From NCBI GenBank assembly GCA_016178135.1, contig JACOTW010000011.1:1-41327 (forward strand): a DNA stretch of 41,327 nucleotides, read 5' to 3'. Positions 19,088 to 27,525 of this stretch are shown here, piece by piece. The notes beneath the pieces are model-generated. The model saw nothing but the letters and a program-made list of their open reading frames with translations, was not told the origin of the DNA and made no database searches. Made by a program: the position numbers and the translations under genes. Each line of letters opens with the position of its first letter. The stretch's first letter is position 1. This stretch comes from Candidatus Saccharimonadota bacterium (GTDB taxonomy: Bacteria > Patescibacteriota > Saccharimonadia > Saccharimonadales > JACOTW01).

Positions 19088-19493
19088 AGTTCCCCTCACC
19101 ATATTGATTCATTGTAAATATTTTGTTTAACCTCGGTCGGAGCGACGGATTTTGAGTTCCCGATTCTATTTGTGCGAAATTCGGCGCTTGGTCGAAAAAT
19201 ACACTAAAATAACTAGCCTTTTTGGCCTGATCCATCTGTTCTAGCGCCAGTTCATCCAGGTGTTCCAGGAAATATCGGATGGTTTGCATAACTTTGCGCA
19301 TATCAATTGGCTTCTTGGATGAGGCTTTGGCTTTTCCGGCTCTTAGTTTTTCTATCTGCTCTTCACACTGTTTCACTTTGTCCTCCAGTGTTTTAATTAC
19401 GCTTTCACTACTAACGAGCAGGATCTTTTCACTAGCTTTTCGTAAATCTTTTATGAACGCATTGTAGAAAGACTGCTCATCTTTCGACTCCAT
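19011..19493 (-). CDS. hypothetical coiled-coil protein, weakly like a serine recombinase C-terminus; C-terminus encoded by repeat copy A
   Basis: ORF with coiled-coil KTLEDKVKQCEEQIEKLRAGK; KKASYFSVFFDQAPNFAQIESGTQNP. Confidence 0.45.
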   Translation of the reverse strand: MESKDEQSFYNAFIKDLRKASEKILLVSSESVIKTLEDKVKQCEEQIEKLRAGKAKASSKKPIDMRKVMQTIRYFLEHLDELALEQMDQAKKASYFSVFFDQAPNFAQIESGTQNPSLRPRLNKIFTMNQYGEGNLEGQRGLDLPLAGPKLHLSKTSFEE

Positions 19494-19869
19494 ACCACCA
19501 GTAATCTACTGTTATGCCCCAACCATTTGTGGTTGCCTGGGCAACAGCTAAATCACTTTTAAAAGGTAGGCCAACATGTAAAACACCACCCAGTCGGGTG
19601 GCGGCTTGGCGGAACGTTAGAAGTTGGCTCTTGGTATGGTCTGTCCCTATGCTGTCAGCGGTTTCAACCTCACAGATGATTGGGATATTTTGGGTTGGAT
19701 GAACGGAAGTTACGTCTGGTATATGATCACCGATTTGTGCTGGCCTAAGGCTAAGGTGCTGTGGGTGATCGGCTCGGATACTACGATGCCCTTGGCGGGC
19801 ATATTCTTGAGCCACCTGCAGAACCATCCAATCATGGTTGGTCTGGGCTTGAGTGGCGCGAGCAATCAC
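19477..19869 (-). CDS. PD-(D/E)XK nuclease-like protein
   Basis: PDVTSVHPTQNIPIICEVETADSIGTD (D...ExE pattern); GTGA overlap with upstream small ORF. Confidence 0.5.
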   Translation of the reverse strand: MIARATQAQTNHDWMVLQVAQEYARQGHRSIRADHPQHLSLRPAQIGDHIPDVTSVHPTQNIPIICEVETADSIGTDHTKSQLLTFRQAATRLGGVLHVGLPFKSDLAVAQATTNGWGITVDYWWYGVER

Positions 19870-20000
19870 TTCTTCCCCTTAGGGCGATGAGGCCCTGACT
19901 CTTTAACTGTTGTTTTTGGGTGGGTCTTTGCATACTTAGGTGTAACAAATTTCCCGTCAATTGCGCTGTGATAGCGTGGTGTTGGCTTCTTGTCTGCCAT
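19866..20000 (-). CDS. small basic protein, 44 aa (MADKKPTPRYHSAIDGKFVTPKYAKTHPKTTVKESGPHRPKGKK)
   Basis: not in ORF track (short); resembles the recurrent GKFV...HPKTTV small-protein family; stop overlaps the next start. Confidence 0.7.
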   Translation of the reverse strand: MADKKPTPRYHSAIDGKFVTPKYAKTHPKTTVKESGPHRPKGKK

Positions 20001-20166
20001 GATATTTACCCTCTCTTATAGTTAATTACTATGGTTTTTATTGAACCACCTCTGTAATCTTGCTCTCGGCTGACTACATATGGTGTAGTGTTCACGTTCA
20101 ATGGTACTAGGCATTAAAAAGCTAGTCAAGACATAAAATCAATTTATCAAACAGTACAACAACCTC

Positions 20167-20195
20167 TTGACCTACTGGCTCGGCTATCCTATACT
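20167..20195 (+). promoter_or_regulatory. sigma70-type promoter of lexA-like gene
   Basis: TTGACC-N17-TATACT, 10 nt before ATG 20206. Confidence 0.65.
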
Positions 20196-20205
20196 TTGGG
20201 TAACT

Positions 20206-20865
20206 ATGCATGTGATCCAAGAGAGACTGCTAGAGTTATCAAAGGAATATGATTTGGTTAATATGAAGCTTTCCGTTATTGGGAAGCTGATTGGCGTTGC
20301 CCATCTTCAGACGGTTAAACACCACAGAGACCAGCTTATTAAGCATGGGTATATTGAAGCCAACGATAAAAAGACCGGCTTGTTTGAAGATAGCTTTAAC
20401 ACAGAAACCCAGGCTGAGTTAATCCGAATCCCAGTACGAGGGACGATTAATGCTGGTCCAGCTGCTGCAGTGGCAGATGACAGGGTACAAGGTTTTCTGC
20501 GTATTTCTTCATCACTACTAAAGACATCTGCCCCAGTTGATGAGCTCTATGCCTTAAAAGTAGAGGGTCGGTCAATGAATCAGGCTGCAGTCGGTGGGTA
20601 TCAAACTATTGATGATGGTGATTATTTAATAGTAGATGGCAGAGATTTTGAGCCAAAAAGCGGCGACTATGTTATATCACTCATTGATAATATGGCCAAT
20701 GTAAAGCGTTTTGTGCTCGACAGACTCAATAAGCAAATTGTCTTAATGTCAGAATCAACGGATGATTTCCCACCTATAGTTATCCATCCTGATGATCCTG
20801 CTGACTTTGACTACCTAGCTAAAGCTAAGGTGGTTCAGGTTGTCAAAAAACCAAAGGTTGCTTAG
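20206..20865 (+). CDS. LexA-like S24 family repressor/autopeptidase
   Basis: INAGPAAA cleavage-like site, VEGRSMN (Ser), DYVISLIDNMANVKRF (Lys region). Confidence 0.85.
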   Translation: MHVIQERLLELSKEYDLVNMKLSVIGKLIGVAHLQTVKHHRDQLIKHGYIEANDKKTGLFEDSFNTETQAELIRIPVRGTINAGPAAAVADDRVQGFLRISSSLLKTSAPVDELYALKVEGRSMNQAAVGGYQTIDDGDYLIVDGRDFEPKSGDYVISLIDNMANVKRFVLDRLNKQIVLMSESTDDFPPIVIHPDDPADFDYLAKAKVVQVVKKPKVA

Positions 20866-20897
20866 ATAACTAACGTTATCGCTGTTTTCTCTTCGGC

Positions 20898-21368
20898 CTA
20901 GTGTGATGATGGACCAAATGGAGTTGTTCTTAGCAAATCTGGATCTATTGAATGGGCCGTTGCAAGCGTTAAATAGGTTCTGCCAAGTAATTGCTGTAAG
21001 CCTGGATCTCCAATACGTTGGGGTAACTTACGATCAGCATACATCTCCTGCATACTCACAGCGATTAGACCAACTTCGGGATCTTTCCATAAATCAATGC
21101 TAAAAATACGTCCGTATGCAACTTGGTTATTTTGGAAGGAAAGTGGTTCTTTCATAAGGCCAGCTGCTATTAACATAGAATCAACGTATCCTTCTACCGT
21201 ACCATCAGCTTTATATCTGAGGTCACTCTTAAAGTATGGGTTGGCCACTTGTTCAATGCCATGAATTGGGACGAGGCGGCCAGCTTGTTCTGTTAGCCGC
21301 GGTAATAAATCATTATTAAGTACTCCAAGAGCGACTTCTGGGGATAGTATAGATTCAACAGCAGGCAT
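20898..21368 (-). CDS. hypothetical protein, 156 aa
   Basis: uninterrupted ORF, no recognised family. Confidence 0.5.
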   Translation of the reverse strand: MPAVESILSPEVALGVLNNDLLPRLTEQAGRLVPIHGIEQVANPYFKSDLRYKADGTVEGYVDSMLIAAGLMKEPLSFQNNQVAYGRIFSIDLWKDPEVGLIAVSMQEMYADRKLPQRIGDPGLQQLLGRTYLTLATAHSIDPDLLRTTPFGPSSH

Positions 21369-21652
21369 ATTTTGTATTAAACTCCCTATATGACCTTAAT
21401 GCAAGCAGCAGCGTTTTGAAATTCAGTTGGTATAGTTGTCATTGTGATTAGCCATAGGTCGGGTTAAACGATTTACTATCTAGCAAATCCGATGTTCGGT
21501 ACCTTATCTTGTGTCGTTCGTAGGGTTCATGCAATACTGTTCTCCAGCGCAAGCATTCATCAAGTAATGGTTTAACTTTTTTAATGCCTGCACCTCCATC
21601 CTCCGTCGCAGAACCTTGTGGTTCAGCTATGGAGGATTTGTGCTTTGTGGGA

Positions 21653-21794
21653 CTTGAACTCTGGACACGCCAAAAGGGTGTCCGGGTGAGAAATGCCGGT
21701 GGCATTTCGCAAGGAAACCTACTGTTGAAAACTTGTTTTCAAAGATGTAGTTTCGGGCCTGCCAAAGGTAGGTCAAGTCCCCGCTGGCCCTCCA
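21653..21794 (+). ncRNA. tRNA-mimic structured repeat, copy B (no adjacent tRNA)
   Basis: same architecture as copy A with changed stems GAAATGCC/GGCATTTC and TTGAAAAC/TTTTCAA; tRNA-Lys 3' end. Confidence 0.7.
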
Positions 21795-21840
21795 ATCTAG
21801 AATCTAGTAGGAACACGGTAACTGAAATGTCGCGGTGTTT

Positions 21841-22251
21841 TTATTTTGCCCAAGCAGGTTTTGTTTGCTGGGTAATTTTATCAAAGTCGTGATAGTTATT
21901 TGTAAGCTCATCACCAGACCTTATGTCTTTATTCGCAACAAAGTAAGGCTCGGTTGAAACTTTACTATCATAAACAACTGATAGATTATTTTTTGGGCTG
22001 TGGTTTGTAAACTGCGCAGGGTCATTATCGGGTGGAAATACCCATAACCCTGACCAGGGTGATAAGTAGGCAGTCTTCTCAAGGACATCCTTCTTTTCGG
22101 TAGAAAGTAAATTATACTCATTAGGAGTTAAAGCTATATCGTGACCATCTTTATATATCCACACAATAGTATTTTTTGCTATGTTTGCTTCGGCAAAAAC
22201 GCCACTACCGTCAATATTTGATTTTGCTACTTTAACTGGTACTACATACAT
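21841..22251 (-). CDS. SET domain protein (putative lysine methyltransferase)
   Basis: SNIDGSGVFAEANIAKNTIVWIY, TNHSPKNNLSV, DIRSGDELTNNYHDFD. Confidence 0.85.
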   Translation of the reverse strand: MYVVPVKVAKSNIDGSGVFAEANIAKNTIVWIYKDGHDIALTPNEYNLLSTEKKDVLEKTAYLSPWSGLWVFPPDNDPAQFTNHSPKNNLSVVYDSKVSTEPYFVANKDIRSGDELTNNYHDFDKITQQTKPAWAK

Positions 22252-22393
22252 AAACCTTATTATGGTTACGTTGCAAAATAGTTGCAATAGTTAGCACCTT
22301 GCTCCTACAATCATAAGCACTATGAAAGACTCCGTCACGGGAGTCTATTTGTTTTGTGTTTGTTTATATAATTATAAATTCTACACTTACTGC

Positions 22394-22804
22394 ATGAGAG
22401 AAAGTGTTACCCAAGAATTTGATTACGGTTGTGGTATTGCTTGTTTTGCATTTGCATTAGATGTCACATATAAACAAGTCGCCAACCAATTGGGAGAATT
22501 GCAAGCTAACAGTACACGTTTTTGGATTAAGGATTTCACGGCTGCTCTAAATAACTCTGGTAAGCATTATATCGCTAAACACGTGAAGCCACCCATGATG
22601 AGAAAAATCTACAAAGAAGGAACAATTGTTCTAGTCAGGCGGTCAAAACAATACCCGACTGGTTACTATTTAATTCGTCATAAAGGTCACTGGATGGATC
22701 CTTGGATAAATCTGCCATCAAATAAAGACATTAAGCATGCTGAGTCGGGTTTCAGAAAACGGCTACCTGGAAAGCCGATGTATGCCCTGTTGCCACAATC
22801 TTAG
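22394..22804 (+). CDS. C39-like cysteine peptidase domain protein
   Basis: QEFDYGCGIACFAFAL, HKGHWMDPW. Confidence 0.6.
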   Translation: MRESVTQEFDYGCGIACFAFALDVTYKQVANQLGELQANSTRFWIKDFTAALNNSGKHYIAKHVKPPMMRKIYKEGTIVLVRRSKQYPTGYYLIRHKGHWMDPWINLPSNKDIKHAESGFRKRLPGKPMYALLPQS

Positions 22805-22880
22805 TCCTGATAAGTTCCACTGTGGCCCTCCAAAATGTTTATGTTTAGAATCCTCTTCTTGGGGGGCTTGTTTCGAGCCA

Positions 22881-22909
22881 TTGACACTAAAACCTACAAA
22901 GAATATACT
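22881..22909 (+). promoter_or_regulatory. near-consensus promoter of toxin-antitoxin operon
   Basis: TTGACA-N17-TATACT, 7 nt before ATG 22917. Confidence 0.7.
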
Positions 22910-22916
22910 CTGTAGT

Positions 22917-23186
22917 ATGAATACTGTTATAAGCGTGAGGATTGATAAAGATGTCAAGGCTTCTGCTCAAGAGGTTGCTAATAGTGCCGGACTTACACTA
23001 AGCACTCTGGTTAATGCCTACCTCCGCCAGGTAGCTGCAACCCGTCGCATTGAGTTGTACGCCCCAGAACAAATGACTCCTAAGTTAGAGAAGCTTATCG
23101 CAGAAGTGGAAGCTGAACTGAAAAGTGGTAAAGCAAGCAAAGAGTTTACTAACGTAGAGGAGTTTCTTGCTGACCTTAAGAAATAA
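22917..23186 (+). CDS. RelB/DinJ-type antitoxin
   Basis: MNTVISVRIDKDVKASAQEVANSAGLTLSTLVNAYLRQ ribbon-helix-helix; followed by RelE-like gene. Confidence 0.85.
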   Translation: MNTVISVRIDKDVKASAQEVANSAGLTLSTLVNAYLRQVAATRRIELYAPEQMTPKLEKLIAEVEAELKSGKASKEFTNVEEFLADLKK

Positions 23187-23191
23187 ACATC

Positions 23192-23452
23192 ATGATCATT
23201 CGCTACTTGCCAAAGTTCAAGAAACAATATAAGAAACTACCCCTTAAACTACAGCTTCAATTCGATGAGAGAGTACAATTATTTGTCGTCGACCCCACAT
23301 TACCAATGCTCAAAGTTCATCCGCTTAAAGGTAGGTATAATGGCTACTGGAGCCTGAGCGTCAGTGGTGATATCCGTGCACTCTATATTATGGATGGTGA
23401 CACAATTGTCATATTCGCACTGATCGGCTCGCATAGTCAGCTATTTGGCTAG
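23192..23452 (+). CDS. RelE/YafQ-type toxin
   Basis: YLPKFKKQYKKLP, HPLKGRYNGYWSLSVSGDIRALY. Confidence 0.88.
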   Translation: MIIRYLPKFKKQYKKLPLKLQLQFDERVQLFVVDPTLPMLKVHPLKGRYNGYWSLSVSGDIRALYIMDGDTIVIFALIGSHSQLFG

Positions 23453-23541
23453 CCGCTGAGAATTCCTGAATTTAGTTGCAATAACGTATACGATGGACTA
23501 AATCCTAGGGCCAAACGCACCCGGGGAAAGCACTCGGATGT

Positions 23542-24183
23542 TTATTTTTTGCGCTTCCAGACTTCAAAGTGAAAGGTAATGTCGTTTTCTGTGATCGGCT
23601 CGCCACTACTGGTTCGTTCGAATTTGTCCTCGAACTCGGGGAAAAATTTAGTACACCCGAAATCGCCCTGCAACCGTGTTAGGTACAGTTCATCTGCCAT
23701 ATCAAATGTGCTAGCAAACAACACGGCACCGCCGATGTTCCAAACATCTCCTTGGGTATTCTCTAAACTGGACTTACGCAAAATCGCCCGTTCCCAGGGC
23801 AAATCAGCTCGAGCTGAGAGTGGTTTGACTGAAGGAGAGGTAGCTTTAGCTACATCGAGAGAAGACAGACCGCTATCAGCCGAGATTAGTTGGTCTGGGG
23901 TTGGGGGAGCTTTGGGTAAGTCCAGTAAAAACCGACGGGCATCATAGACTGGTTCAAACCCAGATTTAAGCACTTCGTTTTGCTCATAAGTCGCAACATA
24001 GTTACTAACGCCTGGATATGGCTTAGTTAGTTCTTGGTAGAGACCGTAGCCCATCAGGATTGTTGCTGTCCTCAGTTTGTCGCGGTAATACCTGACGTCA
24101 GAAGGGATTTTGCCCTGCCACGGTATGCCATGGTCGTTGGCTATACCTCTTTTATCGTCTATGGCTGCTATGAATCTGATCAC
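23542..24183 (-). CDS. folA: dihydrofolate reductase with 54-codon in-frame insertion
   Basis: MIRFIAAIDDKRGIANDHGIPWQGKIPSD..., DVWNIGGAVLF; interrupted by 158-bp repeat copy 3. Confidence 0.9.
   Translation of the reverse strand: MIRFIAAIDDKRGIANDHGIPWQGKIPSDVRYYRDKLRTATILMGYGLYQELTKPYPGVSNYVATYEQNEVLKSGFEPVYDARRFLLDLPKAPPTPDQLISADSGLSSLDVAKATSPSVKPLSARADLPWERAILRKSSLENTQGDVWNIGGAVLFASTFDMADELYLTRLQGDFGCTKFFPEFEDKFERTSSGEPITENDITFHFEVWKRKK
23768..23925 (+). mobile_element. 158-bp palindromic-end element, copy 3 (inside folA)
   Basis: CTGGACTTACGCAAAATCGCCC...GCTTTGGGTAAGTCCAG with TAAA on both flanks. Confidence 0.93.
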
Positions 24184-25454
24184 ACATTTACAGTATCATG
24201 TTTTACCAACGGCCTAATATGGTTGAGTAAATAGAATGAGCCGGTGACAAGCATATGTTTTTCCGGGCGGTCTAGTAATGAACGCAAGGCAGTTGGCGCA
24301 TCTGTGATAACTTCTACGCTATCAAATCCCATATCTTTAGCTGCTTTAGCAATGGTTTCAGGATTGAGTGGCTTCTTTGGAATATCCTGGTCTGCAAAAA
24401 ATGAGGTAACCACTAAGTGCGCTGTGAGAGATTTTAGCTCCTGCAAGATTTGTTTTACATGAACATCCTTTTCTTCCAGTAAACCAATGAGTACAGACAT
24501 GTGAGTTTTTGGAAACTTTTGTTTTAAACCTCCAACCAGGGCATGGATCTTTTGGGCATTGTGCGAGCCGTCCATAATAAGTGTTTTGTCATGGTACTGA
24601 CAGGTCTCCATGCGAGCCGGAATGTATGTTTGAGCTGACTTGGCTAATTGCTCTTGGGTTAATGTATCAAGCCCGTCACGTTCAGCAATATATTGCACCG
24701 CTTCTTTGGCAAGATACCAATTACGTCTCTGGAACAACGGCAGTTCTTTTAGCAACTCCTCTGCTTTCATAGGCAAAATTTCATGTAGTTCAGCCTGCTG
24801 CTGATCGGCTACTTCGCGCAAGATCGTCATTACCTCACTGCCCTGCTCATATGCAAAAACCGTATTGTATGGCCTGATAATTCCCGCTTTTTGGGTAGCA
24901 ATAGCTTCTATAGTTTCACCAAGAACTGAAACATGGTCGTAGCCGATATCAGTTATCACACAGGTTTTATCCTGCCGGTTTACTACATTCGTGCCATCCA
25001 GCAGCCCGCCTAGCCCTACTTCTACCACTGCGTAATCTACTGCCACCTTAGCGAAGTACCAGTAGGCAAAAGCCACCAATAGCTCAAAATACGTCGGTTT
25101 GATACCTGTTTTTTCAACCAGGTTTATAAACTGCGCTAGATTACTGCAAAATATCTTTTCTGGTAATGGCTTTAACCCGATTTGTATCCGTTCGTTCACT
25201 TCATCAACATGCGGTGAGACAGTCAATCCCACTTTCAGACCGTGAGCTTTCAGTATGGATGATACATAGTAAGCTGTCGAAGTTTTGCCTGACGTCCCCG
25301 CAATATGTATGACCTTATATTTTTCCTGAGGATTGCCAAGTTTTTCCATCAGGGTAGTCATGCGCTCCAAGGTGTAGGCTTCTCTCTGGGAGGTCTGGGG
25401 AATATAAGTCTTCAGGACTTCACGTGCGCCTTCAAAATTCCTAATCTGTTCCAT
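24180..25454 (-). CDS. folC: folylpolyglutamate synthase/dihydrofolate synthase
   Basis: VIHIAGTSGKTSTAYY, SPHVDEVNERIQIG, MDGSHNAQK. Confidence 0.93.
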   Translation of the reverse strand: MEQIRNFEGAREVLKTYIPQTSQREAYTLERMTTLMEKLGNPQEKYKVIHIAGTSGKTSTAYYVSSILKAHGLKVGLTVSPHVDEVNERIQIGLKPLPEKIFCSNLAQFINLVEKTGIKPTYFELLVAFAYWYFAKVAVDYAVVEVGLGGLLDGTNVVNRQDKTCVITDIGYDHVSVLGETIEAIATQKAGIIRPYNTVFAYEQGSEVMTILREVADQQQAELHEILPMKAEELLKELPLFQRRNWYLAKEAVQYIAERDGLDTLTQEQLAKSAQTYIPARMETCQYHDKTLIMDGSHNAQKIHALVGGLKQKFPKTHMSVLIGLLEEKDVHVKQILQELKSLTAHLVVTSFFADQDIPKKPLNPETIAKAAKDMGFDSVEVITDAPTALRSLLDRPEKHMLVTGSFYLLNHIRPLVKHDTVNV

Positions 25455-25499
25455 ATCTGGTAAGATGATACACTAGTAACGCGCATTTCGTGCATATTA

Positions 25500-25576
25500 G
25501 CCCGCGTAGCTCAGTGGATTAGAGCATCTGTCTTCGGAACAGAGGGTCGGCGGTTCGAATCCGTCCGCGGGTACCA
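25500..25576 (+). tRNA. tRNA-Arg(UCG), CCA encoded
   Basis: GCCCGCG/CGCGGGT acceptor, loop CTTCGGA, T-arm GGCGGTTCGAATCCGTC. Confidence 0.93.
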
Positions 25577-25612
25577 ATTAAATAGCCTTAGCTTGTCTAG
25601 GGCTATTTAATT
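25577..25612 (+). terminator. terminator-like hairpin after tRNA-Arg
   Basis: ATTAAATAGCC...GGGCTATTTAAT. Confidence 0.55.
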
Positions 25613-25626
25613 GGTAATGTGCTGAG

Positions 25627-25767
25627 TTTGACTGCTGACCCATCAATAGAGGGTCGGTGTGAAACATGCCTGTGGCATGTTGCAAGGAAACCTACTCTTC
25701 AAAACTTGTTTTGAAAGATGTAGTTTCGGGCCTGCCAAAGGTAGGTCGAATCCGTCCGCGGGTACCA
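25627..25767 (+). ncRNA. tRNA-mimic structured repeat, copy C (tRNA-Arg version)
   Basis: GACCC...GGGTCGG + AACATGCC/GGCATGTT + long hairpin + CCTGCCAAAGGTAGG + TCGAATCCGTCCGCGGGTACCA. Confidence 0.75.
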
Positions 25768-25822
25768 ATGAGATTTAATAGTAGTCGTCATAACTGGCGT
25801 CGATTTTTGTTATACTCCCCTT

Positions 25823-26473
25823 ATGAATATAAATGCAGAAGCAAAACGAATAATGGTTTTTGGAGATTCGTTGTCATGGGGTTACCAACCAGGTACTCAG
25901 CATATACGGTATGATACACAAACTCGTTGGCCGGGCCGACTTCAGCTGCTATTGGGCGATGGCTACGAAATTATTGAGGAGAATCTTAACTCACGAGGTA
26001 TCGAGAATGGAGATTCACGACCTGGTAAAGAGGGTCGAAGAGCACTAGATTACATTGAAGCTGCCCTTGATAGTCACGATCCCCTAGACGTTGTAATCGT
26101 GCTTCTTGGCACAAATGAGCTAAAACACGAAATGGATTTGGCTGCATACCAGGTTGGTCAAAGTATGGAAAAACTCCTGAGAATTATCAAGGAAAGACCA
26201 TCACAATTTAGAGATACAAAACCCAACATATTGCTAATATCGCCACCTGTCGTGAACGAAACTACGGAGTATTGTCATGCTGGTAATAAATATCTCGGCG
26301 CAACGCAGAAGTCAGAAGAATTATCAGGCGTATATCAACGAATTGCGACAAGGCTTGGAATCGGATTTGTATCACTAAGTGAAGTCAGCACTGGAGTTGA
26401 TGGGGTACATATAGATGCAGATGGACATGCTAAAGTTGCTGAACTGGTTCAGGAAGCAATAATAAAGTTCTAA
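25823..26473 (+). CDS. SGNH/GDSL hydrolase
   Basis: IMVFGDSLSWGY, VVIVLLGTNELKH, DGVHIDADGH. Confidence 0.9.
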   Translation: MNINAEAKRIMVFGDSLSWGYQPGTQHIRYDTQTRWPGRLQLLLGDGYEIIEENLNSRGIENGDSRPGKEGRRALDYIEAALDSHDPLDVVIVLLGTNELKHEMDLAAYQVGQSMEKLLRIIKERPSQFRDTKPNILLISPPVVNETTEYCHAGNKYLGATQKSEELSGVYQRIATRLGIGFVSLSEVSTGVDGVHIDADGHAKVAELVQEAIIKF

Positions 26474-26743
26474 CTTAGTTAATAGGATGCTGTACCATTT
26501 CCCAGTTTTTAACTAGGAGATAACTAATGCCTAGACAGCACACCCAAAATAAGTTTTAATATTTGTACATATCCCTAGTTCAACTACTTGCGCGGTACAT
26601 GATTCTCAGAAGTTTAGTGTCAGATAAATGGTGCAAGTTTGAAGCAGAAAATGGCGTTAAGGGTCAAAATCTGGAAATAAAATTTCCGTAGCGTTGCGAA
26701 GTGGTTTTGAGAAGCAAAAGATGGGTCAAGTATCGTCCTCTGT

Positions 26744-27514
26744 TTACGCCAGCGACTTTGCTACGAAGTCACCAACTTTTAGTGTTTCAGCGTGGTAATT
26801 TATAGGGCTTCCGTCTGGCTTAGTAACCGCACCGCCAGCACCTTCAAGGATTGCTTGACCTGCTGCCAAGTCCCAAAGGTGTAGTGGCCCGTCAATGCGT
26901 GGGTAAGCGTCTGCTAATCCTTCTGCAATTTCAGGTAATTTAAGCTGAGAGCCAACTTGAACAATCTTTGAGCTTTCAAAATGCTCTGCAATGTATGTAG
27001 ATGTAGGCTCGTTAAGGTCGGAGCGACTGCCTAATACAACGCCGAGTTTTTGCGTAGACACTCTTATGTGCTGCGCTTCTTGATTCTGAATCTTTTTGTA
27101 ACTACCCATTTCTAGTCCACCATAATAAGTAACGCCAAGTGCAGGTGCAGAGATAATTCCAAAGCTCGGTCTATCGCTCTCAATGAGTGCTGCACAAATA
27201 GTAAAATGACCTGTTCGGGCAAGGAACTCTTTTGTGCCGTCAAGCGGGTCTACTAACCAGAACCGCTCACCCTGAACGGTTTGTACGTTAGTGTCTTTAT
27301 CTCCTTCTTCGCTAACAACGGGTATGTCTGGGAACAACCTTAGCAATCCGCCTGTAACAATGTGGTGTGAAGCAATGTCGACCTGTGTTACGGGCGTATT
27401 ATCGGCCTTTATTTCTACTATCGCAGAATGATTGTCGTAGACATCCATTACAGCCTTATCAGCTTCTTGAAATACGTCTAGCAATTCTCCTAGTTGTTCT
27501 TGAACATTAGCCAT
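26744..27514 (-). CDS. inositol monophosphatase/3'(2'),5'-bisphosphate nucleotidase family
   Basis: DNTPVTQVDIASH, VSEEGDKD, FWLVDPLDGTKEFL, LHLWDLAAGQAILEGAGG. Confidence 0.88.
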   Translation of the reverse strand: MANVQEQLGELLDVFQEADKAVMDVYDNHSAIVEIKADNTPVTQVDIASHHIVTGGLLRLFPDIPVVSEEGDKDTNVQTVQGERFWLVDPLDGTKEFLARTGHFTICAALIESDRPSFGIISAPALGVTYYGGLEMGSYKKIQNQEAQHIRVSTQKLGVVLGSRSDLNEPTSTYIAEHFESSKIVQVGSQLKLPEIAEGLADAYPRIDGPLHLWDLAAGQAILEGAGGAVTKPDGSPINYHAETLKVGDFVAKSLA

Positions 27515-27525
27515 AGATTTTAACC

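Noticed and set aside
18806-19102. Minus-strand 98-aa ORF (EGQRGLEPRTPCLRGRCSNQLSYWPVS)
   Set aside because: Antisense translation of tRNA-Lys and the element
21584-21892. 102-aa ORF over repeat copy B
   Set aside because: Spurious translation of the structured repeat
23579-23947. 122-aa plus-strand ORF antisense to folA
   Set aside because: Openness results from the repeat element; the DHFR frame on the other strand is clearly the gene
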